DNA from: Phaseolus vulgaris
Taxonomy: Eukaryota > Streptophyta > Magnoliopsida > Fabales > Fabaceae
Reading direction: 5' to 3'
Assembly: GCF_000499845.2 (NCBI RefSeq)
Contig: NC_023749.2
Location: 30,396,626 to 30,460,625, forward strand
Length of the DNA: 64,000 nucleotides
Under the pieces are notes generated by a model that was not told the DNA's origin, searched no databases, and saw only the letters and a list, made by a program, of their open reading frames with translations. Position numbers and translations under genes: made by a program. Below, piece by piece: positions 45,182-57,375 of this stretch (positions within the stretch are counted from its first letter, which is position 1; each line of letters begins with the position of its first letter).

Positions 45182-47854
45182 TCAACATCCACTGCATAAC
45201 ATAATAACCGCACTCATAATTTTCAGGTTGCCTGTTGGACTGCATGTGAAAATAAATGTATTAAATGAATGAGTGAAACACATTAAATTAAGTAAACAAA
45301 TATACTTTAAATACCTTAAGGTACATCCAAGTGAGTTTTTGTGCGTTTGAAGTTCTCCTCCCACACAACATATTATATCCAGAGTAAGCACTAAAATAAT
45401 AAGATTTCATGTTAGAATACATAACATTATATAATATATAAGTAATAATAAATGTTAAATGAAACTGTCGTACCTATCTATAATGTTTTTAAAATAGGCA
45501 GGAGGTTTTTTATGCAAGGAGCAAAACCATGCAGCGGTATGATCTTGAACAGATATGATCAATAGTTGCCAATGACGCCTGTATAACAAATCAGTTAATT
45601 AGTTTCTCTTATTTCAATAATTTATTAAAACTTATTTAATAAATAAGAACTTACTCATGGATGTACGGAGCAAAATAAATGTGTTTTCCACCATTCTTTA
45701 AGGCAGTGGTGATGTATGTTTGTGTTTCCGACTTTTTGTTTACAATTGATTGAGTGATTTGAAGATCTAAAAACCCATATATATTGTGTTTCCCCTCATC
45801 AAAGCATAGTCCAGAAAGATACCTAAATTTCAATAAGTTAGTACTAATATATATAATAAATCAAAAGTATAAAGATTTTAAAATTTGAACTTACATCATC
45901 CATAATTGCAGAACTGTTATGTTAATCTTTTGATCTCCGGATGCAAGGTCCAACTAATCAGACATGTGAACGTACAACGGTAGATTACTATGCCTTCCAA
46001 AAACATTGGCATCCCATGGAACCTCTAAGACGGTTGTATCTAAAGCTGTAGCAACTTCCACCAATGCCGCCAGAGGATCATCAATGGAGACTATTTTCTT
46101 CTTTCCTAGAGGCAGATTTGTCTTAGGTTCCTGCTACTCATCAAAACAAAAAAAATACTTAAATTAGTTAGAATGTAATATATCTGATATATAATTCTAT
46201 TAGTATTAGTGCAAATATATACCATAGAGTCTATAGGTCTGACGAGATGTCTAGGCCAGGCAACGAAAGTATGTAATGCCTCTGCCACAATTGTCACCTC
46301 TGATGTCGGCACATGAACTGCAAGATCACCATAAAGGACCTTCTCCACCGTGACCTTCATGAAATTAGAAGGAAGAGGCACATTGTGACCCCTTCATAAC
46401 ACTTACCCAAGGCAACGAATCGGGTCAAAGAATTACACTCAACATATAATTCGCATTGGCTAGTTGAGCCAAAGTCATCCCCTGATAGATCAACTGTCGA
46501 ACAACTCCCTTTAGTGCTGACTTTCTTAATAGGAGGCGAAGGTGGTTCATCTTCTACCATAGTAGGTGGTTGCTGTGAGTGTCCTAAACCCTCCCATCGC
46601 TTTTTGAACTCCATTTCCATTCGCGCACTAAACTCCTCCATGAAGCTTTCTTTAAGCTCTTGAGTTACCTCAGCCTTTAACTGCTCACGTAGTTGTAGTA
46701 AATACTCTTGGCTAGGTTCATTGGACAATTGTTCCTTGCTGTGTGATGGAGGTCCAAAGTATGACCGAATCCCAACCCCGTATCCAGCTACCCGAACACG
46801 TCCAGGGTGTTCAGGTCGTCCGAGAGCAACATTAAGAATATCATTGTGACCACATGGTTTAAAAGTCCCCTGTGTTGATTGCTCATTAAGAGAGTCCTAA
46901 AACAAATGAAAAGAAATTGACAAACTTCAACACATTGAATTTAAAATAACACATTGAAAAGAAATTGTCAAACTTACAATGCGTTCAATTGTTTGTTCTG
47001 TAGACTTAGAACTCCATGTCCCTAATGTGTTTATACGGGCACCCTTCCACATCTCATATCGGAGTGGTGGGGATGGAGGTCTTAAAGAATCTACACTATT
47101 CATTTCCTCAATGGAAGTAGAACGTGCTTTAATCTTTTCTTCAAGCATCTTCTGCTTTAGCAACTTATAACCACCACGAGACAATAAGTGTGGGGTATCA
47201 TTATGTGCCTGATTGGCTTTTGCTTTGTTCCGAACCTCCTATCATAATACTCAAAATTTAGTAATACGTTAATATAAACTATATTCAAATATAAAAGTGA
47301 TACTAACCTGCCATTTTTCAGTTTGTCGAATATTGACAAACTGCTGCCAAGTTTCTTCATCAATGGATGCATATTTTGCACAAGGATTTTCTTCTTTCCT
47401 TTTCCCATATATATAATCTGTTGTCAATTTTGATTTGAACTGACGAAACTTGACACCCACATCTGAAAGAACCTTCGCTCTTAAGGTTTCCACATTCGGG
47501 ATGTTGTAATACGTCTACATTGTTTGAAAGAATTAGTTCATAAACATAAACAAAGTATAAAAGAACTTTAGATTGAGCAAAGTAAAAACAGTTACATACC
47601 AGAATATCTTGCCAAATCATGTTTTTCTCGTGGTCAGTCACGTGATCCCAGGATTGAGTTAAGATAAAGATCCTTTCACGAGATAGTACTCCGAGATAAC
47701 TCCTATATTTCTTTGCATGTTGCCCAGTGGGCACACTAGTGTGGATATCAATAGACAAAGGTATTTTGTCATCTTTATTTATCTTCTTAAACATATTTTT
47801 TAATCTTGTAGGTCCTCTACCAGTTTTTGAATGAGAAACTTTATCATCTGCCAT
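45182..47854 (-). pseudogene. CACTA 2 accessory gene with TNP1-like region and Ulp1-type C48 protease domain
   Basis: Exons on the minus strand are: 47854 to about 47600 (MADDKVSHSKTGRGPTRLKN), about 47515-47310 (VKFRQFKSKLTTDYIYG), about 47235-46980, about 46900-46370 (LNVALGRPEHPGRVRVAGYG; helical LKAEVTQELKESFMEEF), then a DUF8039-like block (KVLYGDLAVHVPTSEVTIVAEALHTF). The end is protease-like: RHWQLLIISV with the histidine-tryptophan pair near 45590, an SVQDHT segment, and QPENYECGYYVMQW near 45225 with the oxyanion glutamine and catalytic cysteine. An in-frame TAG occurs near 45955, and the frame shifts near 46395. SUMO-protease-like domains are known passengers in some plant transposons; their role in transposition is unclear. 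Confidence 0.72.
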
Positions 47855-47937
47855 GTTCCTATTATCAAAAAAATATGATAAGCATCAAGAATATGAAATA
47901 TAATTAAAATGAAAAATATTGTAAAACTAAACATGAA

Positions 47938-49878
47938 TCACATGTACATACAAATATATATTCCTTCATCATGATCATTTCGAGTTGCATGTACAACATC
48001 AGCAACATCCTCGTACTTTTTATTGATGGTCGTTCTTGTAAGTGATTCAATCTCACAAATGTCATTGTTTCTATCTTCTGGGTCATTATTTTGTTTCTTT
48101 CCATGTAGCACAACAGACCAGTGGTCAGACGTAGGATCTTGGATATAGAAAACTTGGGAAGCTTGATGTGCCATTATAAATGGTTCGTCATGATAACCTA
48201 TATTTCGAAAGTCAACCAAAGTCATTCCTGATTCATCAACTTTGACACCAGTCTTATTGTCAACCCACTTGCATTTGAAAACAGGTACAGTAAACTTGGT
48301 ATAATAAACTTCCCAAATCTCTACTATGACACCATAATAAGGCATTGATCCCACAACAGGATTTTGATCCTTTGCAGTTGAAAACTGCATAGACTCTGCC
48401 TCCAAGGTGACTCCGCTATTTTGCACTGTACTCCTATCATCTCGAGACTTTGTGTAAAACAAACAACCATTTACTTCATAGCCAGAACAACATAAAACAT
48501 CAAATTTGAGACCGTTTGCAAGCCATGTTAATGTTTCAGATGCTGATGGATCATTCATTATTTGTTGCTTAAACCATGACATGAAAGTTTTGTTATGCTC
48601 AATTAACACCCATTTTTCTGATTGTCTTTGATTTTTATATTTGACAATGTCTTTGTGTGTATCTAAGTATGGTAACACCTCATCAGTGTTATTCAAGATA
48701 TACAAGTGTGCTTGCAGAACCTCTTCTCTAGATTTGCTTATGACATGTACACCTCTCGAAGATTTACTTATGAATCTACGAGAGTGCCAACCTTTTTCAA
48801 GAACTCCTATACATTTGGCTTTTGACATGTACTCGGAACAAAACTCAATAGATTCTTCTGAAATGTATCTTTCAATAATGGAAGCTTCTGGACGACATTG
48901 ATTCTTCACATATCCCTTCAAAATCTTCATGTATCGTTCAATTGGATACATCCATCGCATATAAACTGGCCCACACAATCTGATTTTCTCTTACAAGATG
49001 AACAACCAAGTGTACCATAATATCAAAAAAAGATGGAGGAAAAAACATCTCGAGTTGACACAAGATAACAATTATTTCTTCTTCAAGTTCATCCAACTTC
49101 TGAGAGTCAATCTCTTTACTACATATGGAATTGAAAAATGAACATAGTCGAGTGATTGTATGCTCTAACATTTTTGGGCAAGATTCCACGAATAGCCACC
49201 GGTAACAATTGTTGCATTAGAACGTGACAATCATGTGACTTTAAGCCAATTAGTTTCAAATCATTCATAGATACAAGACTCTTCACATTTGAAGAGTAGC
49301 CTTGTGGTACCTTAACACCTTTAAGACATTCACAAAAACTTGTTTTCTCTTTCTTTGACAAAGTGTAGCACGCTGCAGGCAAGTATGTACGTTTACCAAC
49401 TTCTCTCGGTGCCAATTCCTCTCGTATATTCATTTCAATCAAATCCAGACGTGCATTCACACCATCCTTTGTTTTGCCTTTAATGTTCAGAAGTGTTCCT
49501 ATTAGACTGTTACACACATTCTTCTCTACGTGCATTACATCTAGACAGTGTTTAACATCTAACTTACACCAATACGGAAGATAAAAAAAGATTGATCTCT
49601 TCTTCCATATTTCACTCACCGTTTGCTTCTTCTTCATTTTTCCAAAAGTCACATTAACATTTTTTATTTTTTCATAAATTTCAACACCACTTCAGGGAGT
49701 GGGACAAATGTCATGTTCTTGGTATCCGTTAAAAGCTTTTTTCAATCGACGATACGGATGATGTTTCTTTAGAAATCTACGATGCCCAAGATACACGGTT
49801 TTTCTTCCATGTTTCAACTGCTCATAAGATGTCTTGTCTTGACATATTGGACAGGCTCTATGGCCTTTCACACTATAA
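47938..49878 (-). pseudogene. CACTA 2 TNP2 transposase, C-terminal half, broken
   Basis: From 49878 it reads KGHRACPICQDKTSYEQLKHG, YLGHRRFLKKHHPYR, HCLDVMHVEKNVCNSLIGTL (last catalytic aspartate), GLKSHDCHVLMQQLLP, FPPSFFDIMVHL, MRWMYPIERYMK and the DUF4216-type end (MPYYGVIVEIWEVYY, FKCKWVD). Lesions seen are a TGA at about 49692, a frameshift near 49175 and another near 48975. The N-terminal half with the first catalytic residues is missing at the junction with element C. Confidence 0.85.
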
Positions 49879-50353
49879 ATGATGACACGTGTAGGGTTAG
49901 GAGCAATGGAGAAATAACGCTCAAGTTGCCTTGGCTCAGATGACGACACGTGTAGGGCTGGGCGCTACCTGCTATCCCAGTCCAGATGGTGACACGTGCA
50001 GGGCTGGATGCGAGCCACGCGTCCAAAAGCATAACGACCTTGAGAGAGAAGAAACCTAGCTATAAAGGTAACCTTAACAGAATTTGCAGAGGTACGTTTT
50101 TCATTACGGCTGATACTGCTAGGGTTGTGTGCCTACAGTACGGTCCTACAGAGCATATTCTCTCTTAGTTTTTGGGTGTTCTTGTCACTGACTTGAGCGT
50201 CGGAGCGCCACTGGCCGCAGAGGCGCCACTGTGTGTTTTCCAGGTTCTCAGAGAGGCTATCTGTGGAGCGAACTTGGAGGGCACGTGGTGTCAAGCTGGT
50301 GAGGAAGATCGTGACGAGGCAACGCTCTTGCGCTAAGTCAACCGGCAGGATCA
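49879..50353 (+). repeat. 5' LTR of element C (3' part only)
   Basis: It aligns without gaps to 61137-61611. It keeps three CACGTG units (49886, 49947, 49993), TATAAAG (50061-50067) and the U5-side motif (50192-50208), and ends GGATCA. Confidence 0.93.
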
Positions 50354-50355
50354 TC

Positions 50356-50373
50356 TGGCGCCCACCGTGGGGC
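50356..50373 (+). promoter_or_regulatory. Primer-binding site of element C (tRNA-Lys type)
   Basis: TGGCGCCCACCGTGGGGC, two bases after the LTR end, is complementary to the 3' end (with CCA) of plant tRNA-Lys(CUU) as I recall it. This is where minus-strand DNA synthesis starts. Confidence 0.85.
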
Positions 50374-50516
50374 CGTATAAAAGGTGATTCCCAACCATAG
50401 TTTGTGTTTGTGGTGCTTCGAGTGTTTTCTGTTCGACTGCTCGCTATTGCAGTCGACTCCTGGAGTTTTCACCGTTTGTTTGGAGTTCTTTGAGCTGCTG
50501 AGTTTGCTCAGGAAGG

Positions 50517-51670
50517 ATGAGGACAACGCGCTCCAGTTCAGTTGCGCCATCAACAGACGAAGATGCTGTGTCCATGACGCAAGTGATGGACATGATGAGG
50601 ACGCTGTAGGAGAACGTGGCTGCATCGCGTTCTAAGCAGGAAAGGATGCACGAGGCGCTGGTGGCCTCGCAAGCAAGGAACGAAGAGCTCAACAGGATCA
50701 ACGAAGAGCTGCGCAAAGCCCTTCAGGAGCGGGAGGAGCGTGCGGCAGGGGACAGATCTGCACCCCCATCCCCACCACGCAGCTTTCCTATGCCATTTTC
50801 CCAAGAGATCATGGACTCGGTAGTCCCGGCTAACACTGTGGAAGTGAAAGCGTCTTTCACTGGGTGGAGGACCCTGAAGCCCATCTCACGACGTTTCATA
50901 CTCAGATGATGCTCTCAGGGGGCTCAGACGCGGTGTATTGTAAGGTGTTCATGAGCACTTTGAGCGGAACGGCGTTGGACTGGTTCGTCAGTATACCCAC
51001 TGGCCACATTACCACGTTCCAACAGTTTTCCAAGATGTTTGTTGAGCAGTACATAGTGAACAAGGCGCCACCCTTGGTGTCTTACGACTTGTTTGATATA
51101 AGGCAGTACCAAGGGGAGTCCTTGAAGGACTTCCTGAACAGATTCGGAGCGCGGATAGTCCGTTTGCCAGGAAAGGACGAAGAGATGTTCGTGCACGCCT
51201 TCAAAAAGGGCGTGTTGCCTGGGCCTTTTAGTGAGTCGCTCATCAGGAGCCACCCCGCCACGTTCGCTGAAATCTGGCGACGTGCTGTGGCTCACATCGC
51301 CGCCGAGAGCGAGGTCACCAAGAAGAGAGGAAATGTGGCCCCAGCTAAATCGCGCACCCAAGCAAGGGTACAACCTCAGAGGGTAATGGAGGCGGCGGCG
51401 GGAAAGAGGGATCAAAGGACGCGTCATCCTTACGACCCTAAGAAAAATAAGAGCAAGGGACCAGGGCACCCCAGGGAGAGTAATCGCCCCCCGAGGTATG
51501 AGTTTGTGATGGGTTTGGCTGATTTGATCGCCATCCCAAACATAGCTGCCAGGCTCAAAGTGCCTGAGAAAACGGCGGAGAAGATTTTGGGGCCAAAGCC
51601 AGACGCATGGTGCGAGTTCCACAAGAGTTTTGGCCACTCTATCAATTCGTGTTTGGCTCTGGGGCACTAG
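50517..51670 (+). pseudogene. Element C gag, with stop and frameshift
   Basis: Start ATG 50517 (MRTTRSSSVAPSTDED). An in-frame TAG at 50607-50609 stands where element B has a glutamine codon. A helical charged segment (QERMHEALVASQARNEELNR) follows. One base is missing near 50862 compared with A and B, shifting the frame, and the gag core continues from there (HLTTFHTQMMLSGGSDAVYC to YAFKKGVLPGPF-like region at about 51215). The knuckle WCEFHKSFGHSINSC lies near 51610. A TAG at 51668-51670 follows LALGH. Gag would form the particle; this copy cannot make a full-length protein. Confidence 0.87.
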
Positions 51671-54028
51671 CTCGCCGAGCTGGTCAAATGTGGTTTCCTA
51701 AAGGATTACTTGCTAGAGAAGCAAGCGAACCAAGCATCAGGGTCTCAACCGGCGAGCAGCGTAGGGCAACAGCACGAGGTGCCTATTCACGGCGAGATCC
51801 ACACCATAGCTGGCGGATTCTCCGGTGGGGGGTGCACAACGTCGCAACGAAAGAGGTATGCGAGGTCGATAATGTCAGTGGAAGTCTTTGAGGATCACTC
51901 GCCCGACGTGGACATCACGTTCACCAAGGGGGACCGCAGGGACGTGGTGCCTCATGACAACGACCCTATTGTGATCTCGCTTGTCACGGCGGGAAGGACC
52001 GTCCACCGGGTGCTGGTTGACCAAGGAAGCTCAGCAGATGTGATGTTTTGGCCAACCTTTGAGAAGTTACAACTGTCCCCTGATCAGCTAAGACCATATG
52101 GGGGCTGCTTGTACGGTTTTGTCGGCGACCAAGTGGAGGTGAGGGGGTATATCGAGCTGAGGACGACCTTCACTGAAGGCTTGGCCTCGCGGACGGAGAA
52201 GGTCAGGTACCTTGTTGTAAACGCCCCGTCAGCGTACAACATACTGCTGGGGAGGCCAACGCTCAGCAGAACAGGAGCTGTGCCTTCGACAAGGCACATG
52301 AAGGTCAAGCTGGCGTCTATGGAGGGTTTGATCATCACTATTTGCTCCGACCAGAAGGAGGCGAAAAAGTGTTACGAAAACAGCCTCAAGAACAAGAGGT
52401 CTGTGTGCCACGTAACCACAACGCCTCCCCCTGGCGTGGAGCCGAAGCGCGAACCCCGACGAGTTTCGGATGCGGCGTTAGAGGTGGTCGCCGAGGGCGA
52501 TGTGCCGATGGGGAATGTAGAGGCCAGGTCGGAGAGGAACTGCTCAGAGACCGCCAGAGAAACCGGTATCGCGAGGGCGCTGATCGCCAGCGAGAGGAAA
52601 CCTGAGCCAGTAGAGGAATGGCTCTAGAAGGAGATCAGCGGTAAGGTGTTTAAGTTGGGAAGAACCCTGGATAGCAAGACGCAAAACCAGATCGCCGAGG
52701 TAATAAGTAGACACTTGGATGTGTTTGCGTGGGCTGCTTCAGATATGCCGGGGATCGACCCCAATTTCTTGTGCCATCGTTTGGCAATGGACCCCCAAGT
52801 CAGGCCCATCCGCGAAAGAAGAAGAAAATTCAATGAGGAGAAGAGACAGGTGATCAAAGAAGAGACACAGAAACTACTTGCAGCGGGCCACATCAGGGAA
52901 ATCCAATATCCGGAATGGCTCGTTAACATCGTCCTGGTCAAGAAGAGCAGCGGAAAATGGCGGATGTGCGTTGACTTTACAGACTTGAACAAGGCCTGCC
53001 CGAAGGACTCTTACCCTTTGCCAAGCATTGACGCCCTAGTAGACAGTGCCTCAAGGTGCAAACTGTTCAGTTTTCTGGATGCCTTCTCGGGGTACAACCA
53101 AATCAAAATGCACCCCATGGACGAAGAGAAGACCGCCTTCATGACGGAAAGGTCATGTTATTGCTACAAGGTAATGCCCTTCGGGTTGAAGAATGCAGGA
53201 GCCACGTACCAAAGGCTGATGGACAAGGTGCTCGCGCCCATGCTCGGAAGGAATGTGCAGGCATACGTCGACGGCATGGTCGTGACGTCCCTGGAGAAAG
53301 ACAAGCACGTCACAGACTTGGAAGAGTTGTTCACCATAATAGCCAGGTACAAGCTAAAACTGAATCCTGAAAAGTGCATTTTTGGTGTAGAAGCAGGGAA
53401 ATTTCTGGGGTTTCTTCTGTCAAAAAGGGGAATTGAGGCTAACCCCGAGAAGTGCGCCGCCATTTTGGCAATGAGGAGCCCCGCCAATGTGAAGGAGGTA
53501 CAACAACTCACGGGGCGGATGGCCGCCCTGTCTCGATTCGTATCGGCAAGCGGAGAGAAGGGCCACCCATACTTCCAATGTTTGAAGAGGAACAACATAT
53601 TTGTTTGGACAAAGGAGTGTGAGGAGGCCTTCGTAAAGCTTAAGGAATATTTGGCGAGCCTTCCAGTTCTGTGCAAGCCCCAAGACATAACACCCCTCAG
53701 GCTGTACTTTGCCATAACTGAGAGGGCGATCAGCGCAGTGCTAGTGCAGGATCAGGACCAGACCCAAAGGCCTATATATTTCGTTAGCAAGGTGCTGCAA
53801 GGCCCGGAGGTAAGGTACCAGGCCCTAGAAAAGGCAGCATTAGCGGTTGTATTCTCGGCGAGGAGATTGCGCCATTACTTCCAGAGCTTCACGGTACTGG
53901 TGATGACTGATCTGCCAATCCAGAAGGTTTTGAAGAAGCCCGACGTGGCTGGAAGGATGGTGAAGTGGGCGGTCGAGCTTTCGGAGTTCGACATCAAGTA
54001 TGAACCCCGGGGATCGATCAAAGGGTAA
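51671..54028 (+). pseudogene. Element C protease, RT and Ty3-type RNase H
   Basis: It is in frame with the gag core. Protease: VLVDQGSSADVMF near 52010. A TAG at 52625-52627 separates protease from RT. RT: FLDAFSGYNQIKMHP near 53075, then YVDG at 53264-53275 where A and B have YVDD, so the second catalytic aspartate is changed (GAC to GGC). The Ty3-type RNase H follows (LYFAITERAISAVLVQ.. to ..WAVELSEFDIKYEP) and lacks the usual first aspartate. A TAA at 54026-54028 closes the frame after GSIKG, where A has a glutamine codon. Confidence 0.9.
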
Positions 54029-55921
54029 GTCTTCGTTGATTTCGTGGTCGAGTTGTCCTCCGAAGTGGCACAAAACGCCGAGGGTGACTTTCGCTGGGTA
54101 CTCTCTGTTGATGGGTCGTCCAACCAGCTAGGCAGCGAGGCTGGGGTCATTTTGGAAGGGCCCAACGGAGTGTTGATAGAGCAGTCATTGAGGTTCGCTT
54201 TCAAAGCAAGCAACAACCAAGCAGAGTATGAGGCTTTGATCGTTGGAATCCTCCTGGCTAAGGAAATGGGGGCGAGAGTGCTGATGGCCAAGAGCGACTC
54301 GCTGTTGGTCACAGGACAAGTAACTGGCGAGTTCCAAGCCAAGGACCCGCAGATGGCAGCCTACTTGGAGTACGTGCAAGAGCTAAGAAGATCTTTCGCT
54401 TCATTTGAAGTGGTGCACGTGCCAAGAGAACAGAATGCCCGAGCTGACTTGCTAGCCAAGCTCGCCAGTTCGGGCAAGGGGGGTAGGCAGAGGACTGTCA
54501 TTCAAGAAACTTTGAAAGCGCCTCGAGCATTCGTGGCAGACCACCAAGTTCTCCATGTTTGTAGACCAATGGGAAGACCGGCGAGAAGTCATACATCCCT
54601 AATGCAGGAAACTCTGAGGGCGCCGAGGGTCAGAGCGCGCCCAGCGGAAGGGGCAAGATCGATGCAGATTTGCGCTGCCCACGAGCCAGACACGTGGATA
54701 ACGCCTTACCAACGTTATTTAGCAGATGGTGTGCTTCCAGTTGACTCAACTGAGGCCAGAAAAATAAAGAAGAGCTCCAGCAAGTTTACCCTTATTGACG
54801 GCGAGCTGTACAGGTTTGGATTCACACACCCCCTTCTTGTATGTATACACGGAGAGAAGTGCACGAGGATTATGGCTGAGCTCCATGAGGGAATTTGCGG
54901 GAGCCACATTGGAGGTCGATCGCTGGCGACAAGGACTATCCGTGTAGGCTATTACTGGCCCACGATGAGAGAAGATTGCAAGAGATACGCCCAGCGTTGC
55001 AAGCAATGCCAGCAGCATGCCGATTGGCACAAGGCACCCCCGGAAGAGCTGAAGTCGATTTACAGCCCCTGGCCGTTCCATACTTGGGGAATTGACATTC
55101 TGGGACCCTTCCCATTGGCGATCAGGCAGATGAAGTACTTGGTGGTGGCGATTGAATACTTCACCAAGTGGATCGAAGCGGAGCCAGTGGCCCAGATCAC
55201 CGCACACAAGATCGAGAGTTTTGTATGGAAGAACATAGTGTGCCGGTTTGGTGTGCCCAAACGCCTGGTGTCAGACAATGGGACTCAGTTTGCAAGTCAC
55301 CTCTTGAAAAAGCTGTGCGAAGAGGTGGGGATACAACAGGTGTTTGCATCCGTCGAGTACCCACAGACGAATGGCCAAGTGGAGTCTGCCAATCGGGTGT
55401 TGCTGAGAGGTTTAAAGAGAAGATTAGAGAAAGCTAAGGGATCGTGGGCTGAAGAGGTACCCCGCATAGTTTGGGCATACCACACCACTGAGCAGTCAGG
55501 AACCCACGAGACCCCCTTTAGTTTGGTTTATGGATGTGATGCGATGATTCCAGTCGAAATCCAGGAAAGCTCGCCGAGATTCCAGAACTTCGTGGCGGAA
55601 GACTCGAACGAAGAAAGAAGAATGAATCTGGATTTGCTGGATGAGGTCAGGGAGGAGGCGAAAGTGAAAGCCGAAGCAGTAAAGAGAAGAGTTGAGCGAA
55701 GGTACAACTCTAAGGTAATGACAAGGCAGTTTAGAAGCAGCGATCTGGTGATGAGGAAGGCCCATCAGTATGAGATGCAGAACAAGTTATCGCCCAAGTG
55801 GACGGGACCGTTCAGAATAACCGAGGCGCTCGGGAATGGCGCCTACCGCTTGGAGACGTTAGAAGGAGGGGCGATTCCTCGTACTTGGAACGCCACACAT
55901 CTCAAGTCGTATTACAGTTAA
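54029..55921 (+). pseudogene. Element C second RNase H and integrase
   Basis: It continues in frame after the TAA. The second RNase H has SVDGSSNQLGSEAG, EYEALIVG, AKSDSLLVTGQ and NARADLLAKL, a full acidic set. Integrase: the zinc finger (HEGICGSHIGG..CKQCQQHADWH) and catalytic core (WGIDILGPFP, SDNGTQF, QTNGQVESANR) are intact, then a C-terminal region ending ..TWNATHLKSYYS. This portion has no disruption and is close to the A copy throughout. Confidence 0.9.
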
Positions 55922-55980
55922 AGCCTTGTAAGTAAAGACGAACATGAAGAGATTTGAATAGTTTCTGTTAAAACAATTTC

Positions 55981-56034
55981 AAGGGGGCACTCTTTTTTCC
56001 CTAAGGAGGGTTTTTAATGAGGCCACCCAATAAA
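55981..56034 (+). other. Conserved hairpin/poly(A) box after pol (element C)
   Basis: AAGGGGGCACTC..TTTTTTCCCT..AGGGTTTTTAATGAGG followed by CCACCCAATAAAG. The CCCT/AGGG arms can pair around AAGG. It matches 5348-5403 in element A. Confidence 0.6.
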
Positions 56035-56156
56035 GAAGAGTTTTTCAAAGTTTAAAGCTTCTATGTTTGCATGCTTATGGCTTCGAGAGTTTTAGGAAAA
56101 AGGCCTTATTACTCGTATGTGATCTAGGGCAACAGTAAAATCGTATTGCATGCTCT

Positions 56157-56600
56157 CAGTTAAAAGTTTTAAAGTCCCCATCGTTTTTCGGCGATCGGCG
56201 GCATCAGTTAAAAGTTTTAAAGTCCCCATCGTTTTCCGGCGATCGGCGGCATCAGTTAAAAGTTTTAAAGACCTCGTCGTCTTTCGGTGATCGGAGGCAC
56301 CAACAATGATTAAAGACCTCAACGCCCTCGCGCGTCTTGAGGCGAGAAAGAGATAAAGTCCTCCTCGTCTTTGTGCGAGTGCAGACGAGAACAGATTAAA
56401 AGACCTCTCTGCACCAGCAGATAGAGGCAAGATTAAAAGTCCTCAGTGCATCCAGGGGGGTGGAGATGTACACCCTGGGCAAGTTGAGGCACCAGATAAA
56501 GTCCTTCTCACCTTAGAGTGAGTTCAGGCAAGATAAAGTCCTTCTCATCTTAAAGTGAGTTCAGGCAAGATAAAGTCCTTCTCACCGAGTGAGTCCAGGC
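56157..56600 (+). repeat. Tandem repeats in the 3' spacer of element C
   Basis: Three units with a 48-bp period start at 56157, 56205 and 56253 (CAGTTAAAAGTTTTAAAG..CGGCGATCGGCGGCAT). A second set of three units of about 40 bp (GATAAAGTCCTTCTCA..GAGTTCAGGCAA) runs from about 56490 to 56600. Neither is coding. The stretch 56601-57226 holds no gene I can recognise. Confidence 0.85.
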
Positions 56601-57224
56601 AAGAGGAGTTGAAAGGTCAGGGGTGTTTGTGACCTTAAATGGTGGGAAGGGAAGGAAAATGCCTTTCCCCCTTTAAGTGAAACATCAATGTTGACCCAGT
56701 AAGACCAGATCATTGTTCTGAAACTCAGGGAGGTAGAGAAGGATTCGAAAGGCGCCTCTACCCCCAAATGAGGGAACAATGATCAAGTCATGAAAAGAAG
56801 AAAGGTAACATCGCCAGAACCTTAAGGCGTGGAAGTTGAGACAGTGAAGGGGTTGTGCAGCGAGTGCCAGGTCAGAAGAGTTCCGGGCGATGACAGACGT
56901 AGGGGGCACTTCACTCGGCAGATCAGGTAAACTGTATTTTAACACTAGTTTGAGTCAAAACCTGTTGCCTAGTAAGTGACCTTACGTTAAGGTTCGTTGC
57001 CTTAAGTTCGCGAGTTTTATTGGATGTCATCACCGAAGAGTTGATAGTTGCTCAAATTTACTTTGAGTTAACAGTTTGCCAAGTTTGTTATAAGGTTAAC
57101 AATTTGCTCGTGTTAAAAGCGGTACACGGAGGGTTAAGTTTAAGTATTGCTGAGTTCACGCAGTTGAGCAAGTTTCGCCAGTTATGTTAGTTAAACCAGT
57201 TGATCGCGCAGCAGATAAATTAGA

Positions 57225-57228
<4 letters not shown>

Positions 57229-57297
<69 letters not shown>
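57229..57297. repeat. (TA)n microsatellite inside element C
   Basis: About 69 bases of uninterrupted TA. Confidence 0.95.
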
Positions 57298-57301
<4 letters not shown>

Positions 57302-57375
57302 GTGCACATGAATATCGAACAGTTTGAGCAGAATAAAAGTTATTACATACAAGTCAAAGTTAAATACAAGAAGTT

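Larger units (their letters stand above)
45004..49878 (-). mobile_element. CACTA transposon 2 (with C48 protease gene), truncated inside TNP2
   Basis: The left end is CAGTACAAAAAGATAGATTA, one base off the CACTA terminus. Minus-strand genes are a TNP2 (49878-47938) and a second gene carrying a TNP1-like region and a Ulp1-like protease domain (47854-45182). The element stops abruptly at 49878, in the middle of TNP2, against the truncated 5' LTR of element C. The N-terminal half of TNP2 and the right terminus are missing. Confidence 0.8.

Noticed and set aside
50356..50373. tRNA gene
   Set aside because: Only 18 bases complementary to a tRNA 3' end follow the LTR; this is a primer-binding site.
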